64,000 bases of DNA from Dictyobacter aurantiacus (GCF_003967515.1 NZ_BIFQ01000001.1:1488001-1552000), one strand, 5' to 3'; shown: positions 47,796 to 57,717, counted from the stretch's first letter. Made by a program: numbers and translations. The notes: generated from the letters alone by a model not told the origin.

Positions 47796-50411
47796 ATGCC
47801 GACCTCAGAGACGCCCCATCAGCCCCGTGTACGTTTAACTGAAGCACGTGTCAGCTACAACCTTTCGCAGCAGGAGGTCGCGGACGAGATCGGCACGACC
47901 TATGTCAATGTCAGTCGGTGGGAACGTGGAATCACCAGGCCTAACCCCTATTTTCGGCGCAAGTTATGCGCGCTGTTCAATAAGAGCGAGGAGGAGCTAG
48001 ATCTGCTGCAGACGCGGTCTGAACGCGGCAAAGGTGGCCGCTCCTCTGCGCCCAATGCACCCACCACAGTCGCGGCCCCGGTTGCCCCACGCGTCATCTA
48101 TGATCCAGCCATCCCGCTGCTACCAGCCATCCCGCTGGTGGGACGCGAAAAGGATCTGGCCGTGATCAGGCAGCGCCTCAAGGGTAGCGGTAATATGGCC
48201 CTGACCGCCCTGAACGGGCTGCCCGGCGTAGGCAAGACCGCGCTGTCGGTGGCACTGGCCCACGATGGCGCACTGCGCGAATTCTTCAAGGATGGTATCC
48301 TCTGGGCCGGCCTGGGACCACAACCCAACCTGCCCGGCATCTTTAGCCGCTGGGGCAATCTGCTGGGCATCTCGTTCGCCGAGATGACCAAGCTGGGCAG
48401 CGACGAGGCGCGCGCCAAAGCCATTCGCAACGCCATCGGCGATCGCGCCATGCTGATTATTATCGATGATGCCTGGAAGCTGGAGGAGGCGCTGGCCTTC
48501 CGTGTCGGAGGCAGCCACTGCGCCCACCTGGTAACCACACGCTTCCCCAACATCGCCTCCCACATGGCGCTGGGCAACGCCATCAACATTCGTGAGCTGG
48601 GCGAGAACGAGAGTATCAGCCTGCTCAACCTGCTGGCCCCACAGGTCATCTACCGCGAGCAGCAGAAAGTTCACGACCTCGTGCAGGCCGTCGGCGGACT
48701 CCCGCTGGCCCTGACCCTGATCGGCAACTACCTGCGCAAGCAGGCCTACAGTGGTCCCGCACGCCGCATCACCTCGGCCCTCGAACGTCTGAGCAACGCC
48801 GAAGTGCGCCTCAAACTCAAAGAACCACACATCCCAGCCGAGAGCCACCCCAGCCTGCCCAACGAACAATCGCTCTCCATCCAATCCATCATCGCCGTCA
48901 CCGACCAGCTGCTCGACGAAGAGACGCGCCGTGCCCTCTACGCCCTCTCCGTCTTCCCGCCCAAACCCAACACCTTCTCAGAAGAGGCCGCCATGGCCGT
49001 CGCCGCCTGCTGCACCGACGAACTCGACGCCCTCTCCGACGCCGGCATGCTCGAAAGCAACGGCGAACGCTACCTCCTCCACCAGGTCATATCCGACTAT
49101 GCCCTGCTTCAGATCTCCGACGAACAGCTCACCACCGCCCAGGAAAGGCTAGTAACTTACTATACTAATTATGTTGAAGAACATAAAAAAGACTACGAAT
49201 TACTGGAAGAAGAGAGCGATACCATTTTCTCAGCATTGGAAACAGCGCTAGAGCAAGATCAAAGGACCGAATTAGTTAAAGGAATCTATGCTTTTGCTCC
49301 ATTCCTGATATTGCGCGGCCTCTATGCAAAGGCTCAATACTATTTAGAGCGTGCAAATGAGCTAGCCATCGAAGAAAATAACGTCCCAGGAATCATCGGT
49401 ACCTATTCATACCTCGGCGAAGTACAGCAAAAGCAAGGTAATTATGTACAGGCAGAGATGTATTACCAAAAAGGACTTGAACTGGCCCGTCAAAATAACC
49501 AATATGAACAAGTTTGCTCGTTGCTTACCGGCTTAGGTGGCGTCACCCTCCGCAGGGGCGAGTTTGTTAAAGCAGAAGCCTATTTACAAGAAGGCTTAAC
49601 TATAGCCCGGCAAATTCAACATCAAGAACATCTTTACACATTGCTTAAAATTTTAGGGCCTGTTACTTTCAGCCAGGGAAACTATGTACAAGCCGAAATT
49701 TATTTACAAGAAGGCTTGAAATTAGCTCAACAAATTGGTGATCGTGAACAAATTTGTTTTTTACTTACTAATCTAGGAGTGGCATCCGGGCTACAAGGTA
49801 AAAGAGAACAAGCAGAAAAATACTTCCTCGAAGCATTGAAGATTGCTCGCCAAATTGGGCACAATGAACAGGTCTGTGTACTGTTGATTAATTTGGGTGA
49901 AAAATCTATTGAAGACGGAGATTATAATCAAGCGAAAGTATATTTCCAAGAAGGACTCACTTTATCTAAAAGTATCAAACACCGGGAATGGACAAGCGTT
50001 ATATTAGGTAATTTAGGAAATGTGGAGGAAAAGCAAGGCAATTATTCAGAAGCGCAACATTACTTACGAGAAGGTTTAGAACTGGCCTATCAAGTTAGGA
50101 GACCTCAAATTACGGGTACTATCTTGTATCACTTTGGCAATCTTTACATTGGTCAGCAACAAATTGATCAAGCAGAAAAAGCTTTTCATGAGATGATTTC
50201 AACTGTCCCATTAGAGGATAAAGAGCTTCATGCACTAGCACAATACGGGATAGCTCGTGTTCTAGCTTTAAGAAATAATTATATTGAGGCTTTAAAGCTT
50301 GGTGAAGACAGTTTTAAAACACTAAGTACAATATCTAACCGTCATACTGATGAAGTTGGTAATTGGTTAACATCGCTGAGGCTATCTCACTTAAGCGGAA
50401 ATAACACCTAA
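47796..50411 (+). CDS. XRE HTH / NB-ARC / TPR (STAND) regulator
   Basis: 871 residues. HTH_XRE (13-68: NLSQQEVADEIGTTYVNVSR), NB-ARC with P-loop GLPGVGKT (141-148), MLIIIDDAW (kinase 2), LVTTRF and GGLPLALTLIG, then a winged-helix stretch, and eight or so TPR units of about 40 residues (QGNYVQAE..YLQEGLELA pattern) to the end. STAND ATPases switch between closed ADP and open ATP states after the TPR sensor binds a ligand; the XRE part would bind DNA. At residue about 450 (49145) base composition drops from about two-thirds G+C to about 40%, so the TPR sensor is likely a recombinant import. Codon use changes with it. Confidence 0.9.
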   Translation: MPTSETPHQPRVRLTEARVSYNLSQQEVADEIGTTYVNVSRWERGITRPNPYFRRKLCALFNKSEEELDLLQTRSERGKGGRSSAPNAPTTVAAPVAPRVIYDPAIPLLPAIPLVGREKDLAVIRQRLKGSGNMALTALNGLPGVGKTALSVALAHDGALREFFKDGILWAGLGPQPNLPGIFSRWGNLLGISFAEMTKLGSDEARAKAIRNAIGDRAMLIIIDDAWKLEEALAFRVGGSHCAHLVTTRFPNIASHMALGNAINIRELGENESISLLNLLAPQVIYREQQKVHDLVQAVGGLPLALTLIGNYLRKQAYSGPARRITSALERLSNAEVRLKLKEPHIPAESHPSLPNEQSLSIQSIIAVTDQLLDEETRRALYALSVFPPKPNTFSEEAAMAVAACCTDELDALSDAGMLESNGERYLLHQVISDYALLQISDEQLTTAQERLVTYYTNYVEEHKKDYELLEEESDTIFSALETALEQDQRTELVKGIYAFAPFLILRGLYAKAQYYLERANELAIEENNVPGIIGTYSYLGEVQQKQGNYVQAEMYYQKGLELARQNNQYEQVCSLLTGLGGVTLRRGEFVKAEAYLQEGLTIARQIQHQEHLYTLLKILGPVTFSQGNYVQAEIYLQEGLKLAQQIGDREQICFLLTNLGVASGLQGKREQAEKYFLEALKIARQIGHNEQVCVLLINLGEKSIEDGDYNQAKVYFQEGLTLSKSIKHREWTSVILGNLGNVEEKQGNYSEAQHYLREGLELAYQVRRPQITGTILYHFGNLYIGQQQIDQAEKAFHEMISTVPLEDKELHALAQYGIARVLALRNNYIEALKLGEDSFKTLSTISNRHTDEVGNWLTSLRLSHLSGNNT

Positions 50412-50444
50412 ATCTATGGGTGTTATTTCCGCTTAAATAATTAT

Positions 50445-50627
50445 TTACCAATTGAACCAATAGTTTGGAGTAACTGTATTCGATGGGGTGGAAGTTGCTG
50501 TAGAAGTTGGTGCCACGGTTTTCACGCCGGCGGCATGGCTCATAATGGCGGGGCCGATGACGAGGATGGTAGCCATAATTAAGAGTACGAGAACGGGTAC
50601 GATCCAGCGAAGATACTGTTTACGCAT
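50445..50627 (-). CDS. Small membrane/secreted protein of 60 residues
   Basis: Start ATG 50627 with AAGGAAAG 4 bases before, a convincing site. N-terminal basic segment, one hydrophobic span (IVPVLVLLIMATILVIGPAI), then AAGVKTVAPTSTATSTPSNT and a terminal NYWFNW. It may be a secreted peptide after cleavage at SHA-AG or an anchored small protein. It converges with the STAND regulator, 33 bases after its stop. Confidence 0.6.
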   Translation of the reverse strand: MRKQYLRWIVPVLVLLIMATILVIGPAIMSHAAGVKTVAPTSTATSTPSNTVTPNYWFNW

Positions 50628-51545
50628 GATGCTTCCTTTCCTTGCCCCAGGAGAGCAGAGCCGCTTCCGAACGGTCGCTCTTACCGTCTTGCCTGGTCTC
50701 CGAGGCTGCTACTGTTTTGAATACACGTGTTTCGCTTGAAGCTACATCATCTTTGTTGCTCTACGGCAGCTGCTCCAACCTCTACAAGGCCCGCGTTTGC
50801 AGAGGCTGGGTCACTGCCGCCATATGCAGCTTCCCGTTTGCCATCCCATCCAGGAAGTACCAGTATGTTGACCCTTTGTCGGGTATTCCGTATACCCCTG
50901 GTTGGTGCCGGTTCAACGTCTTTTCGGTAGAAGACATCCTGTCGTTCTCTTTGACATCTGCTGCGCGCCCGGTCGTCATGTCTTATACCGAATGGATAGC
51001 ACCGACAAGATGTAAGGTATAAGATTTTTTTCGATTCATCATTTTTGCCCTCAAGTGGTACTAAAAAAGTACTAAGTGGGTAGCAGCACCGATGTCTACA
51101 GCATGAATGAGCCTGTAGAGGGCGGTCATGCTTCGTGTTAAAACGCCAATTCACGTAAGAGCAGGTGAATTAGCCAGAAATATTGCCGTTAAGATTGCGT
51201 AAAGATTACTGAAATTGGTTTGTAGTCCAAAAAGAGAGGTATTTACCACCAAAATTGCTCAGGGGTTTTAAAACACCCACTACAAGTGATATACTTCAAA
51301 TTGGTAGCTGGGCAGGCGGCTTGAGATGTGTTGCCAGACCCTGGCTACCCTGGTCCTTCAACTTCTATCCTGTCTTCTTCCTCCCTCTTCTATGCCCACC
51401 AGTACAGCCCAACATGATCACCCATATGGGTGGCAAAGTTGAAGCTTTCAATATCATTTCCGATTATGCTCCTGTTATCTAGAAAAAGAGAGTAACTATT
51501 ATTTGACAGCAAATCAGACATGAGGGGAATAAGGAGAAGCAGCGC
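50628..51545. other. Intergenic region with no confident gene
   Basis: About 920 bp. Minus-strand frames at 50782-50979 (65 codons) and 50747-51154 (135 codons) lack good ribosome sites, and only one could be real. The first reads as GVYGIPDKGSTYWYFLDGM in part, natural enough to consider as a small protein, at low confidence. Promoter of the RibD-like gene is expected near 51480-51530. No repeat family member was found. Confidence 0.4.
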
Positions 51546-52118
51546 ATGAGAAAGATCATCAGCACCATGTGGGTTACTCTTGACGGTTTCGTTGCCGGAC
51601 CAGACGACGAGATGGATTGGGTCGGAGAATGCTTCGACGAAGCTATGGGCAAATATGAAGGCGAGTTCTTCTACGCGGCCGATACGCTCTTGCTGGGACG
51701 CGTCACCTATCAAAGCTTCGCCGGCTCCTGGCCATACGTGCCCGATAATCCCAATGTCTCTGAGGAAGAGAAAGAGTACGCGCGCAGGCTGAACGCGATG
51801 CAGAAAATCGTCTTCTCCAGAACACTCGCAAGCGCCGATTGGAACAACACCCGGCTGCTAAGAGAGATCGATCCGGCGGAGATCGAGCGCCTGAAGAGTG
51901 AGTCGGGCCGCGACATCATCATCTCTGGCAGCCCCGGCCTGGTCCAATCCCTGACCAACCTCGGGCTGATCGATGAATACCAGGTTCTGGTCTATCCGCT
52001 CATTCTGGGCGCCGGCAAACCCTTCCTGCAAAACATCAAGGACCGCGTCAGGCTCAAGCTGGTCGATAGCAAAACGCTTCCGTCAGGTGTAATGATCCTC
52101 TATTACCAGCCGAAGTAG
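51546..52118 (+). CDS. Dihydrofolate reductase-fold protein (RibD C-terminal family)
   Basis: 190 residues. Start ATG 51546 has AAGGAG 9 bases before. RibD_C motifs: STMWVTLDGFVAGPDDEMDW, YAADTLLLGRVTYQSFA, IVFSRTL, DIIISGSPGLVQSLTNLGLIDEYQVL and LILGAGKPFL. Stand-alone members such as YwjB and YyaP are NADPH-binding reductases of unknown substrate. It is on the plus strand between two intergenic stretches and convergent with the esterase gene, which starts 3 bases after it. Confidence 0.9.
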   Translation: MRKIISTMWVTLDGFVAGPDDEMDWVGECFDEAMGKYEGEFFYAADTLLLGRVTYQSFAGSWPYVPDNPNVSEEEKEYARRLNAMQKIVFSRTLASADWNNTRLLREIDPAEIERLKSESGRDIIISGSPGLVQSLTNLGLIDEYQVLVYPLILGAGKPFLQNIKDRVRLKLVDSKTLPSGVMILYYQPK

Positions 52119-52121
52119 CAG

Positions 52122-53225
52122 CTATACCTCTCCCTTGTGGCGGTAGCGCAAGATAGGCACAAGTTGAGCCGCGACCTTGCGCTGCCCAATATCACTGGGA
52201 TGGAGAGCATCGCTGAAGTCGGGCGGCCCCGGAGTCAGCCAGCCGGTGGTATCGACATAAAAGACATTGTGGTCGCCGGATGCATTGAGCGCGTAGACCG
52301 CCGATCGCGTCGGCGCTGCCATATAACCAGCGAAGGTTCTGAGGGCGTAGATGGGCGTGTCAGGATAGTGCTGGCGCAACCTGCGGAGAAACGCCTGGTA
52401 GGTTAGTTCAAAGACCTGGGCCGATTGTCCATGATTATAGTCATTGGTCCCCAGGTTGATGACCAGCGCAGCGGGCGTATAGCGACTGGTGTCCCACATA
52501 GGAGAGTCGGGATACTGTAAGGTCTGCAACTTAAAATACTGGGTATCCATGCCCGCACAGGAGGGTGCAGTCGAGCTCAGGCAGATGCCCGAAGTCGCTA
52601 TCTCAGTATGCTCGGCCCCCAGTTGTTCCGCCGTCAGCCAGGCATAGGTAGAGAGATCCTTCATGCTATCAGAGTAGCCAGCCGTAATCGAATCTCCAAT
52701 AAACTCTATGATGTCTGATGAAACCTGGGGAGCAAGCGCACTGGCGCCGCCATCCAGCAGCAGGCCCTGAAAATGCATGCTCGACCACTCTGACGCGATG
52801 GTCACGCGTAGCGAATGATCGCCACCCTGCAACGCCACCGGGGTAAGATTCAGCAGACCCCGGATGCCATGATAGAGCACATCAGGTTCCCGATCGATGC
52901 TCACATAAACGTCAGATGCCTCACCCAGCCGTAGCTCGACATGTTGTCCACTGAAGGCCGTCTTAAAATAAGCTCCGCCCCAATAACTCACATATTCACG
53001 GCTATTGGTGGTATCCCAGCGCCCATAATATTTGATATCCGCATTATCTGGAGCAATCTGTACCGACGGCTTCTTCACCAACGGCGTCTCACGGTGTTGC
53101 CATGGCCACGCATAGAGCAGATACACGGTCGCCGCCATCAGGGCTAACAGCACCAGCCCCACAATCGCATAGCGTTTTATGGATCCAATCAAAACCAACC
53201 TCCCCGGCGCTCCAGGCGCATACAC
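52122..53225 (-). CDS. SGNH/GDSL esterase with CE2-type N-terminal domain
   Basis: 367 residues with an N-terminal membrane anchor (AIVGLVLLALMAATVYLLYAW), a CE2_N-like jelly-roll (YYGRWDTTNSREYVSYWGGA, VYVSIDREPDVLY) and an SGNH hydrolase domain: Ser in FIGDSITAGY, Asn in NLGTNDYNHG, Asp and His in FSDALHPSDIGQ. CE2 enzymes deacetylate xylan or other acetylated sugars. The anchor places the domains outside the membrane. Nothing in the neighbourhood names a substrate. Start ATG 53225. Confidence 0.88.
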   Translation of the reverse strand: MYAPGAPGRLVLIGSIKRYAIVGLVLLALMAATVYLLYAWPWQHRETPLVKKPSVQIAPDNADIKYYGRWDTTNSREYVSYWGGAYFKTAFSGQHVELRLGEASDVYVSIDREPDVLYHGIRGLLNLTPVALQGGDHSLRVTIASEWSSMHFQGLLLDGGASALAPQVSSDIIEFIGDSITAGYSDSMKDLSTYAWLTAEQLGAEHTEIATSGICLSSTAPSCAGMDTQYFKLQTLQYPDSPMWDTSRYTPAALVINLGTNDYNHGQSAQVFELTYQAFLRRLRQHYPDTPIYALRTFAGYMAAPTRSAVYALNASGDHNVFYVDTTGWLTPGPPDFSDALHPSDIGQRKVAAQLVPILRYRHKGEV

Positions 53226-53310
53226 ATCTCTCTTTTTATTTCATTATACAATCTCCCACCTTTTATATATACATGAGCATAAATAATGCGATTAGAGAAA
53301 ACGCCCCCGC

Positions 53311-53449
53311 GTGGGTTCGGGGCTTGGCCCCGATTTCTTCTTCACGCACAAAAACGCCTATTAAAAACGATAATAGCTCTTCGAGCATTACGTGTTTAAA
53401 GGACATGGTTATATGGGGGAGGAAAATCGGTCGCGAGGGCCGAACCTAC
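53311..53449. repeat. Two REP-like hairpins (53311-53336 forward, 53424-53449 reversed)
   Basis: TCGGGG/CCCCGA and TCGGTC/GGCCGA-type stems respectively, in the gap between the esterase and histidine kinase genes; the second overlaps the last few codons of the kinase. Confidence 0.65.
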
Positions 53450-54666
53450 GGCGAGGGTGACACGGGGAGCTCCACATAGAAGGTGCTGCCTTTTTTGAGC
53501 TCGGATTCGCACCAGATGCGGCCATTGTGGCGCTCAACGATGTCTTTGGTGATGGCCAGGCCCAGGCCCAGGCCACGTTTAGAAGAGGTTTGGGCGTCCG
53601 GAGTGCGATAAAAGGTTTCAAAGACACGCTCTTGCTGATCTTTGGCGATGCCACGACCATGGTCCCGCACCGAGAAGAGGACGCAACGGGCGCCGGGTTT
53701 GATGCTGACCTCAACGGGGGTGTCGTCGGGTGAGTATTTGATGGCGTTGCTGACCAGGTTGGTCATGACTTGAGAGAAGCGGTCAACGTCCAGCTTGAGG
53801 GTAACTGGTTCGGGAGGCGCATCCAGCAAAACCATACGCTCGGTAAGCAGGCGCTGGTCCTCCACCACTTCACGGCAGAGCGCGGTAACGTTGCACAGGC
53901 GTCGATTCAATGCCGCCTTCCCGGTCCGTATACTACTGACATCCAGCAGTTCATCGATCAATGTGGTCAGACGGCCGGTCTGATCATTGATGCGCTCAAG
54001 GGTAGTGGCGACACCGTCCATGTGTTCAAGATCCTTATGCCTGGAGATACGACGCAGCATCAACTGGGCCTGTCCCCGAATGGTGGTGACCGGAGTCTTC
54101 AGTTCATGCGAAGCGATCGAAAGGAAACGATCTTTCATTTGATTGGCATCTTCCAGGCGCCGGTTGGTCTCTTCAAGCTCCTGGGCATATGATTGCAGTT
54201 CAAGTTCGGTAGCCATAGCCTGGAAGCGCGCGCGTTCACGCTGCGCCGTAATCAGGGCGATCACCAGTCCCGAGCCGATAAACGGTAATAATTGCAGAGC
54301 ATCGCGCCAGTTTGAATAATCATATGAGCTTAGAGGCAAGATGAAGATATAGTACAGGACGGCCGCGTTCAATAAAATAGACCAGATGGCCGGGCCAGCT
54401 CCCCAGAACAGGGCTGCTACCACAATCACAATAATGCTAAAAGTGCTGGGGAAGAAGAATTGCCCGAACATTTTTGTGACATAAATGGTGCATAGCGACA
54501 CGATCACTGTGGCAGGGATCGCTACTAGATAGCCAATCAACGGGTGGCGCCACTTCGGCACATTGCTCATATAATCCTTGCGCAACTGTGAGCGCTGCTC
54601 AAGACTTATGCGCCGATAACGCCGGCCCCGCTTATCTGTATATATGTTACCATGAGCTAATCTCAT
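53446..54666 (-). CDS. Sensor histidine kinase with DUF4118 membrane part
   Basis: 406 residues. Four membrane spans in an N-terminal KdpD/DUF4118-like module (GYLVAIPATVIVSLCTIYVT, FFPSTFSIIVIVVAALFWG and two more), a short coiled coil, HisKA with SIASHELKTPVTTIRGQAQ, and HATPase motifs NLVSNAIKYSPD, VRDHGRGIA and GLGLGLAI. No response regulator is adjacent, so the pair is encoded elsewhere. DUF4118 is usually a potassium or turgor-linked sensor, but the ligand here is unknown. ATG 54666 has a weak GGGAT site. Confidence 0.88.
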   Translation of the reverse strand: MRLAHGNIYTDKRGRRYRRISLEQRSQLRKDYMSNVPKWRHPLIGYLVAIPATVIVSLCTIYVTKMFGQFFFPSTFSIIVIVVAALFWGAGPAIWSILLNAAVLYYIFILPLSSYDYSNWRDALQLLPFIGSGLVIALITAQRERARFQAMATELELQSYAQELEETNRRLEDANQMKDRFLSIASHELKTPVTTIRGQAQLMLRRISRHKDLEHMDGVATTLERINDQTGRLTTLIDELLDVSSIRTGKAALNRRLCNVTALCREVVEDQRLLTERMVLLDAPPEPVTLKLDVDRFSQVMTNLVSNAIKYSPDDTPVEVSIKPGARCVLFSVRDHGRGIAKDQQERVFETFYRTPDAQTSSKRGLGLGLAITKDIVERHNGRIWCESELKKGSTFYVELPVSPSP

Positions 54667-54806
54667 GCTTTATCCCACTCCCTCTTACAACCCGACCGGA
54701 AGCAATACATAAATAGCCATGCCTCGATTCCTGTATACACCCAGGCCTTCCGCCTTACCCTTTATCACCATAGGAGAAGCTTTCTCCATGGAGATAAAGG
54801 GCGCAT

Positions 54807-55793
54807 CTATACTATCTGGGCATTGAGCCGTTTTTGCTCGGCGGTCATAAATGCTTCTTGCATCCGCGCATCATGCATACCAATAACAGCTACCTCTGGA
54901 TGCTGGCGCGCGAAATGATGTAGATCGATCAGCGTTTGTCGCGCCGTCGCATCATCGCTGGTCACCATGGACCAGAGTACGGGATGCATGGTCGTTGGAA
55001 CTGTATAGTTATCCGAGAGCCACGCGGCATCCCCAACAAGGAAGACGCGTGGACCATGGGCGCGATTAATAAACATGCCCATCTGACCCGGCGTATGGCC
55101 CGGCAACGGTACCAGTATGATCGATCCATCTCCAAATACATCGTGGCTGCAGCGAAAGCCTTCATAGGCTGGCCCCGCAAAGTCTAACAGTTGCATAGGA
55201 TTATTCGACAATAAACGCCTTACCAATCCCTGATTCTTTTCCAGCAAGCCCTGGGTGGCAAAATCATATTCTACCTGATTCACCTGCAGAAGTACACCGG
55301 GCAGATCGGGGATACCCGACACATGGTCCCAGTGGAGATGGGACAACAGCACAAAATCCAGGTCTTTTGGCTCCATGTGCAGGTGTTCCAGATGCTGGCA
55401 CAGCGGCCGCTCCATGTTGAAACGTCCAAGCGTGTTCGAAAAAAGGAATGACTGGTCCATTAAAAATAATGGAGTATCAGCGCATAAGCCGCTATCATAG
55501 AGAAATGTTCCCCGGGGGTGCTTGATGAGCACGGCGCTATAGGCAATGGTGCGCGCCGTCAGAGAGAACGAGCCACGTACCGCGATGCATTCTGGAACCG
55601 CTACGCTGCCACAACGCAGAAAGGTGATATCGATATCGGGCCAGTCTTCTTTGGCCAGGCTCGCTGACTCCGATGCACGCTCAAAGAGCTGGTCCGTCAC
55701 AAAGGGGTGCGGCAAAAAGCTATTGATGGCGCTTGCTACCCCGATAGAACCAAGCGTAAAGCCCCCCAAAGTTAGCCAGTTACGTAGCTTCAT
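54807..55793 (-). CDS. MBL-fold metallo-hydrolase (AHL-lactonase-like)
   Basis: 328 residues. An N-terminal hydrophobic stretch of about 25 (TLGGFTLGSIGVASAINSFL) may be a signal or anchor. Metal motifs: HLHWDHVSG (HxHxDH), PGHTPGQMGM and VGDAAWLSD, then a late HxR-like MHDAR. The lactonase AiiA group has HxHxDH and an Asp from GDA. Substrate is not determinable; quorum-quenching is one possibility. It is 21 bases after the end of the PAS kinase gene, so they probably form an operon. Confidence 0.86.
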   Translation of the reverse strand: MKLRNWLTLGGFTLGSIGVASAINSFLPHPFVTDQLFERASESASLAKEDWPDIDITFLRCGSVAVPECIAVRGSFSLTARTIAYSAVLIKHPRGTFLYDSGLCADTPLFLMDQSFLFSNTLGRFNMERPLCQHLEHLHMEPKDLDFVLLSHLHWDHVSGIPDLPGVLLQVNQVEYDFATQGLLEKNQGLVRRLLSNNPMQLLDFAGPAYEGFRCSHDVFGDGSIILVPLPGHTPGQMGMFINRAHGPRVFLVGDAAWLSDNYTVPTTMHPVLWSMVTSDDATARQTLIDLHHFARQHPEVAVIGMHDARMQEAFMTAEQKRLNAQIV

Positions 55794-55814
55794 AAGCTTT
55801 CCTCGTACATGTTA

Positions 55815-57380
55815 CTAGTTCTCAGTCGCCACTTGTTCCCCTTCCACCTGCGCCAGAGGCAGGGTAAACCAGAATGCCGATCCTTCGTCCAGCGCACTGG
55901 TGACGCCAACCTGACCACCCTGTCGCTCGATAAGTATCTGACTGATATACAGGCCCAGGCCCATACCAACACCTGATCCACTGCCCCCCTTGATGGTTGG
56001 CGACTGATAAAAACATTCCCAGACGCGCGCCTGCTCTTCAGGAGCGATACCCGGCCCTTTATCTTGCACGATCACTCGTACCTGGGAACCACCAGTTCCA
56101 GCTAGCGGTTCAAGCTGGACATTCACCTCAATCGGCTGCTGCGCCTCAGAATATTTTAGCGCATTCAGCAAATAATTGCTGAGTACCTGCCGGAGGCGAT
56201 CGGGATCGGCTATGACCAGGATAGGCTCATCGCCAGGGAACTGTACATTAATAGCACGTTCTGGTAGAGCTTTGTGTTGCTCACGCACGGCAGCTTCAAT
56301 GATCGGTCGCAGGTCGCATGGCTCCTGGCGCACATGTATCTGCAGGCGATTGCCCTGGATACGCGAAACATCCAGCATATCACCAACCAGGCAATTGAGT
56401 ACGCCGATCTGGCGCTCGACGCGCTCCAGCATCTCTATTGAGGCCCGAACCTTGCCGTCTGCTCCTTCTAGCAGCAGTTCTGGACGCTGAATGACGCTTC
56501 TCAGGCGTCGCATGGCGAGCTGGGTATTAGCCTTGATGGTTGTAAGTGGCGTGCGCAGTTCATGACTGGCCAGGCTCAGGAAATCTTCCATCTTCATTGC
56601 GGCCTCGCGCAGGGTTGCCACTTGTGCTAAAGCATCAGCACGTTCAGCTAGCGCATAGTCTAACACATTACGCGTTAAGTTCGCCAATTCATGACCGAGG
56701 GTCCTGATTTCAGATTGCTCGTCGAGGGCAGAAAGTCGCAGTTTCAACCGCTCCAGTTCGGGCAGCAACTGCTCCTGGATCACCTCCGCTGGCTCGGACT
56801 GAGCTAACGGGGACGCGGATGCAAACGATGATGGCTCTGGCTCTGGAAGTTCTGCCGCCTGGTCCGACTCGTCTTTAACGATGATAGGAAGCGCGTGCGT
56901 ATTGCGCGTGGCAGGGTCAGTCGCGGACTGACTCTCTTCACCGAGTGCTTCAACAAAGCCCACTATGGCATAGTTCCGGCTCGCGCGCTGACCCGAGGTG
57001 GAAAAGGTAACCCTTACGCGCGCTGGAGATCCATCGCGTCGCAGACAACGCGTTACAAGACTGGCGGTGGTCAGTTCTCCAGTCGCGAGGCGATGCAATA
57101 AATCCATGCAGGCCGCCCGATCCTCGGCATTCACGATCTGTGGGAAGGACTGCTTCCATAATTCTCCCCGGCTATAGTCGAGCAGTTGGCAAAACGTTTC
57201 ATTTGCCTGCAGCCAGCGGCCACCGGTGCTGAGCGCGATAATGCCCAACGCGGATTGTTCAAACAACACCTGATAGGGCATTTCGTAGTCCTGCTTCCAG
57301 GGCACGACATGCTTCTTCTCATTCTGTTTACCCATAGGGTTCCACACATTTCCAAAGGCGATAGTATTTTTATTTTCCAT
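55815..57380 (-). CDS. PAS-domain sensor histidine kinase
   Basis: 521 residues, no membrane span. A PAS domain (about 32-145: FEQSALGIIALSTGGRWLQA, then FCQLLDYSRGELW) with a PAC-like end, a long coiled linker (LPELERLKLRLSALDEQ), HisKA with SLASHELRTPLTTIKANTQL, and HATPase with NYLLNALKYSE, VQDKGPGIAP and GVGMGLGLYIS. The start at ATG 57380 is followed by ATG 57335; neither has a strong site. It leads the operon with the MBL gene. Its response regulator is not in the window. Confidence 0.88.
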   Translation of the reverse strand: MENKNTIAFGNVWNPMGKQNEKKHVVPWKQDYEMPYQVLFEQSALGIIALSTGGRWLQANETFCQLLDYSRGELWKQSFPQIVNAEDRAACMDLLHRLATGELTTASLVTRCLRRDGSPARVRVTFSTSGQRASRNYAIVGFVEALGEESQSATDPATRNTHALPIIVKDESDQAAELPEPEPSSFASASPLAQSEPAEVIQEQLLPELERLKLRLSALDEQSEIRTLGHELANLTRNVLDYALAERADALAQVATLREAAMKMEDFLSLASHELRTPLTTIKANTQLAMRRLRSVIQRPELLLEGADGKVRASIEMLERVERQIGVLNCLVGDMLDVSRIQGNRLQIHVRQEPCDLRPIIEAAVREQHKALPERAINVQFPGDEPILVIADPDRLRQVLSNYLLNALKYSEAQQPIEVNVQLEPLAGTGGSQVRVIVQDKGPGIAPEEQARVWECFYQSPTIKGGSGSGVGMGLGLYISQILIERQGGQVGVTSALDEGSAFWFTLPLAQVEGEQVATEN

Positions 57381-57412
57381 CTTTATTTACACCAACCGCT
57401 CCCGTCATCGTC

Positions 57413-57438
57413 GTGGTTTCGGATCTTGCGACCGATTT
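57413..57438 (+). repeat. REP-like hairpin, TCGGAT class
   Basis: GTGGTT TCGGAT CTTGC GACCGA TTT; 4-bp perfect outer stem with imperfect inner pairs. It lies 30 bases upstream of the PAS kinase start. Confidence 0.55.
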
Positions 57439-57663
57439 TTCCGCCCTCCACGATCACGTTCAACTGGCCAAGCGAGTTACAATCATCAATCCACCCACAA
57501 TGAACATAACCTGTAGTATTTTCATTGGAGTTGGTTAGAGCTAGCGAACGGCATGCCACACTGGCGTAGCGCCAAAAATCACATGTAATCGCTCGATGTC
57601 GATCAAAGCTCTAGTATTTTACACGATTGATCGTACCAAATAGATGAGGGGTCAGAGAGAGTC

Positions 57664-57717
57664 TTGCATATAGAAGCACCAGGGGCGCGGATGCGCCCCT
57701 GGTGCTTCTATATGCAA
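57664..57717. terminator. 25-bp perfect hairpin downstream of the Clp gene
   Basis: 57664-57688 pairs exactly with 57693-57717, loop GGAT. Ends as TTGCATATAGAAGCACCAGG and GGGGCGC near the loop, so it belongs with the long-hairpin family but lacks the GC core. It is 75 bases beyond the Clp stop and may terminate it. Confidence 0.6.

Noticed and set aside
50747..51154. 135-codon minus-strand frame
   Set aside because: Basic, Cys-rich, no ribosome site and overlapping another frame. Neither is convincing.
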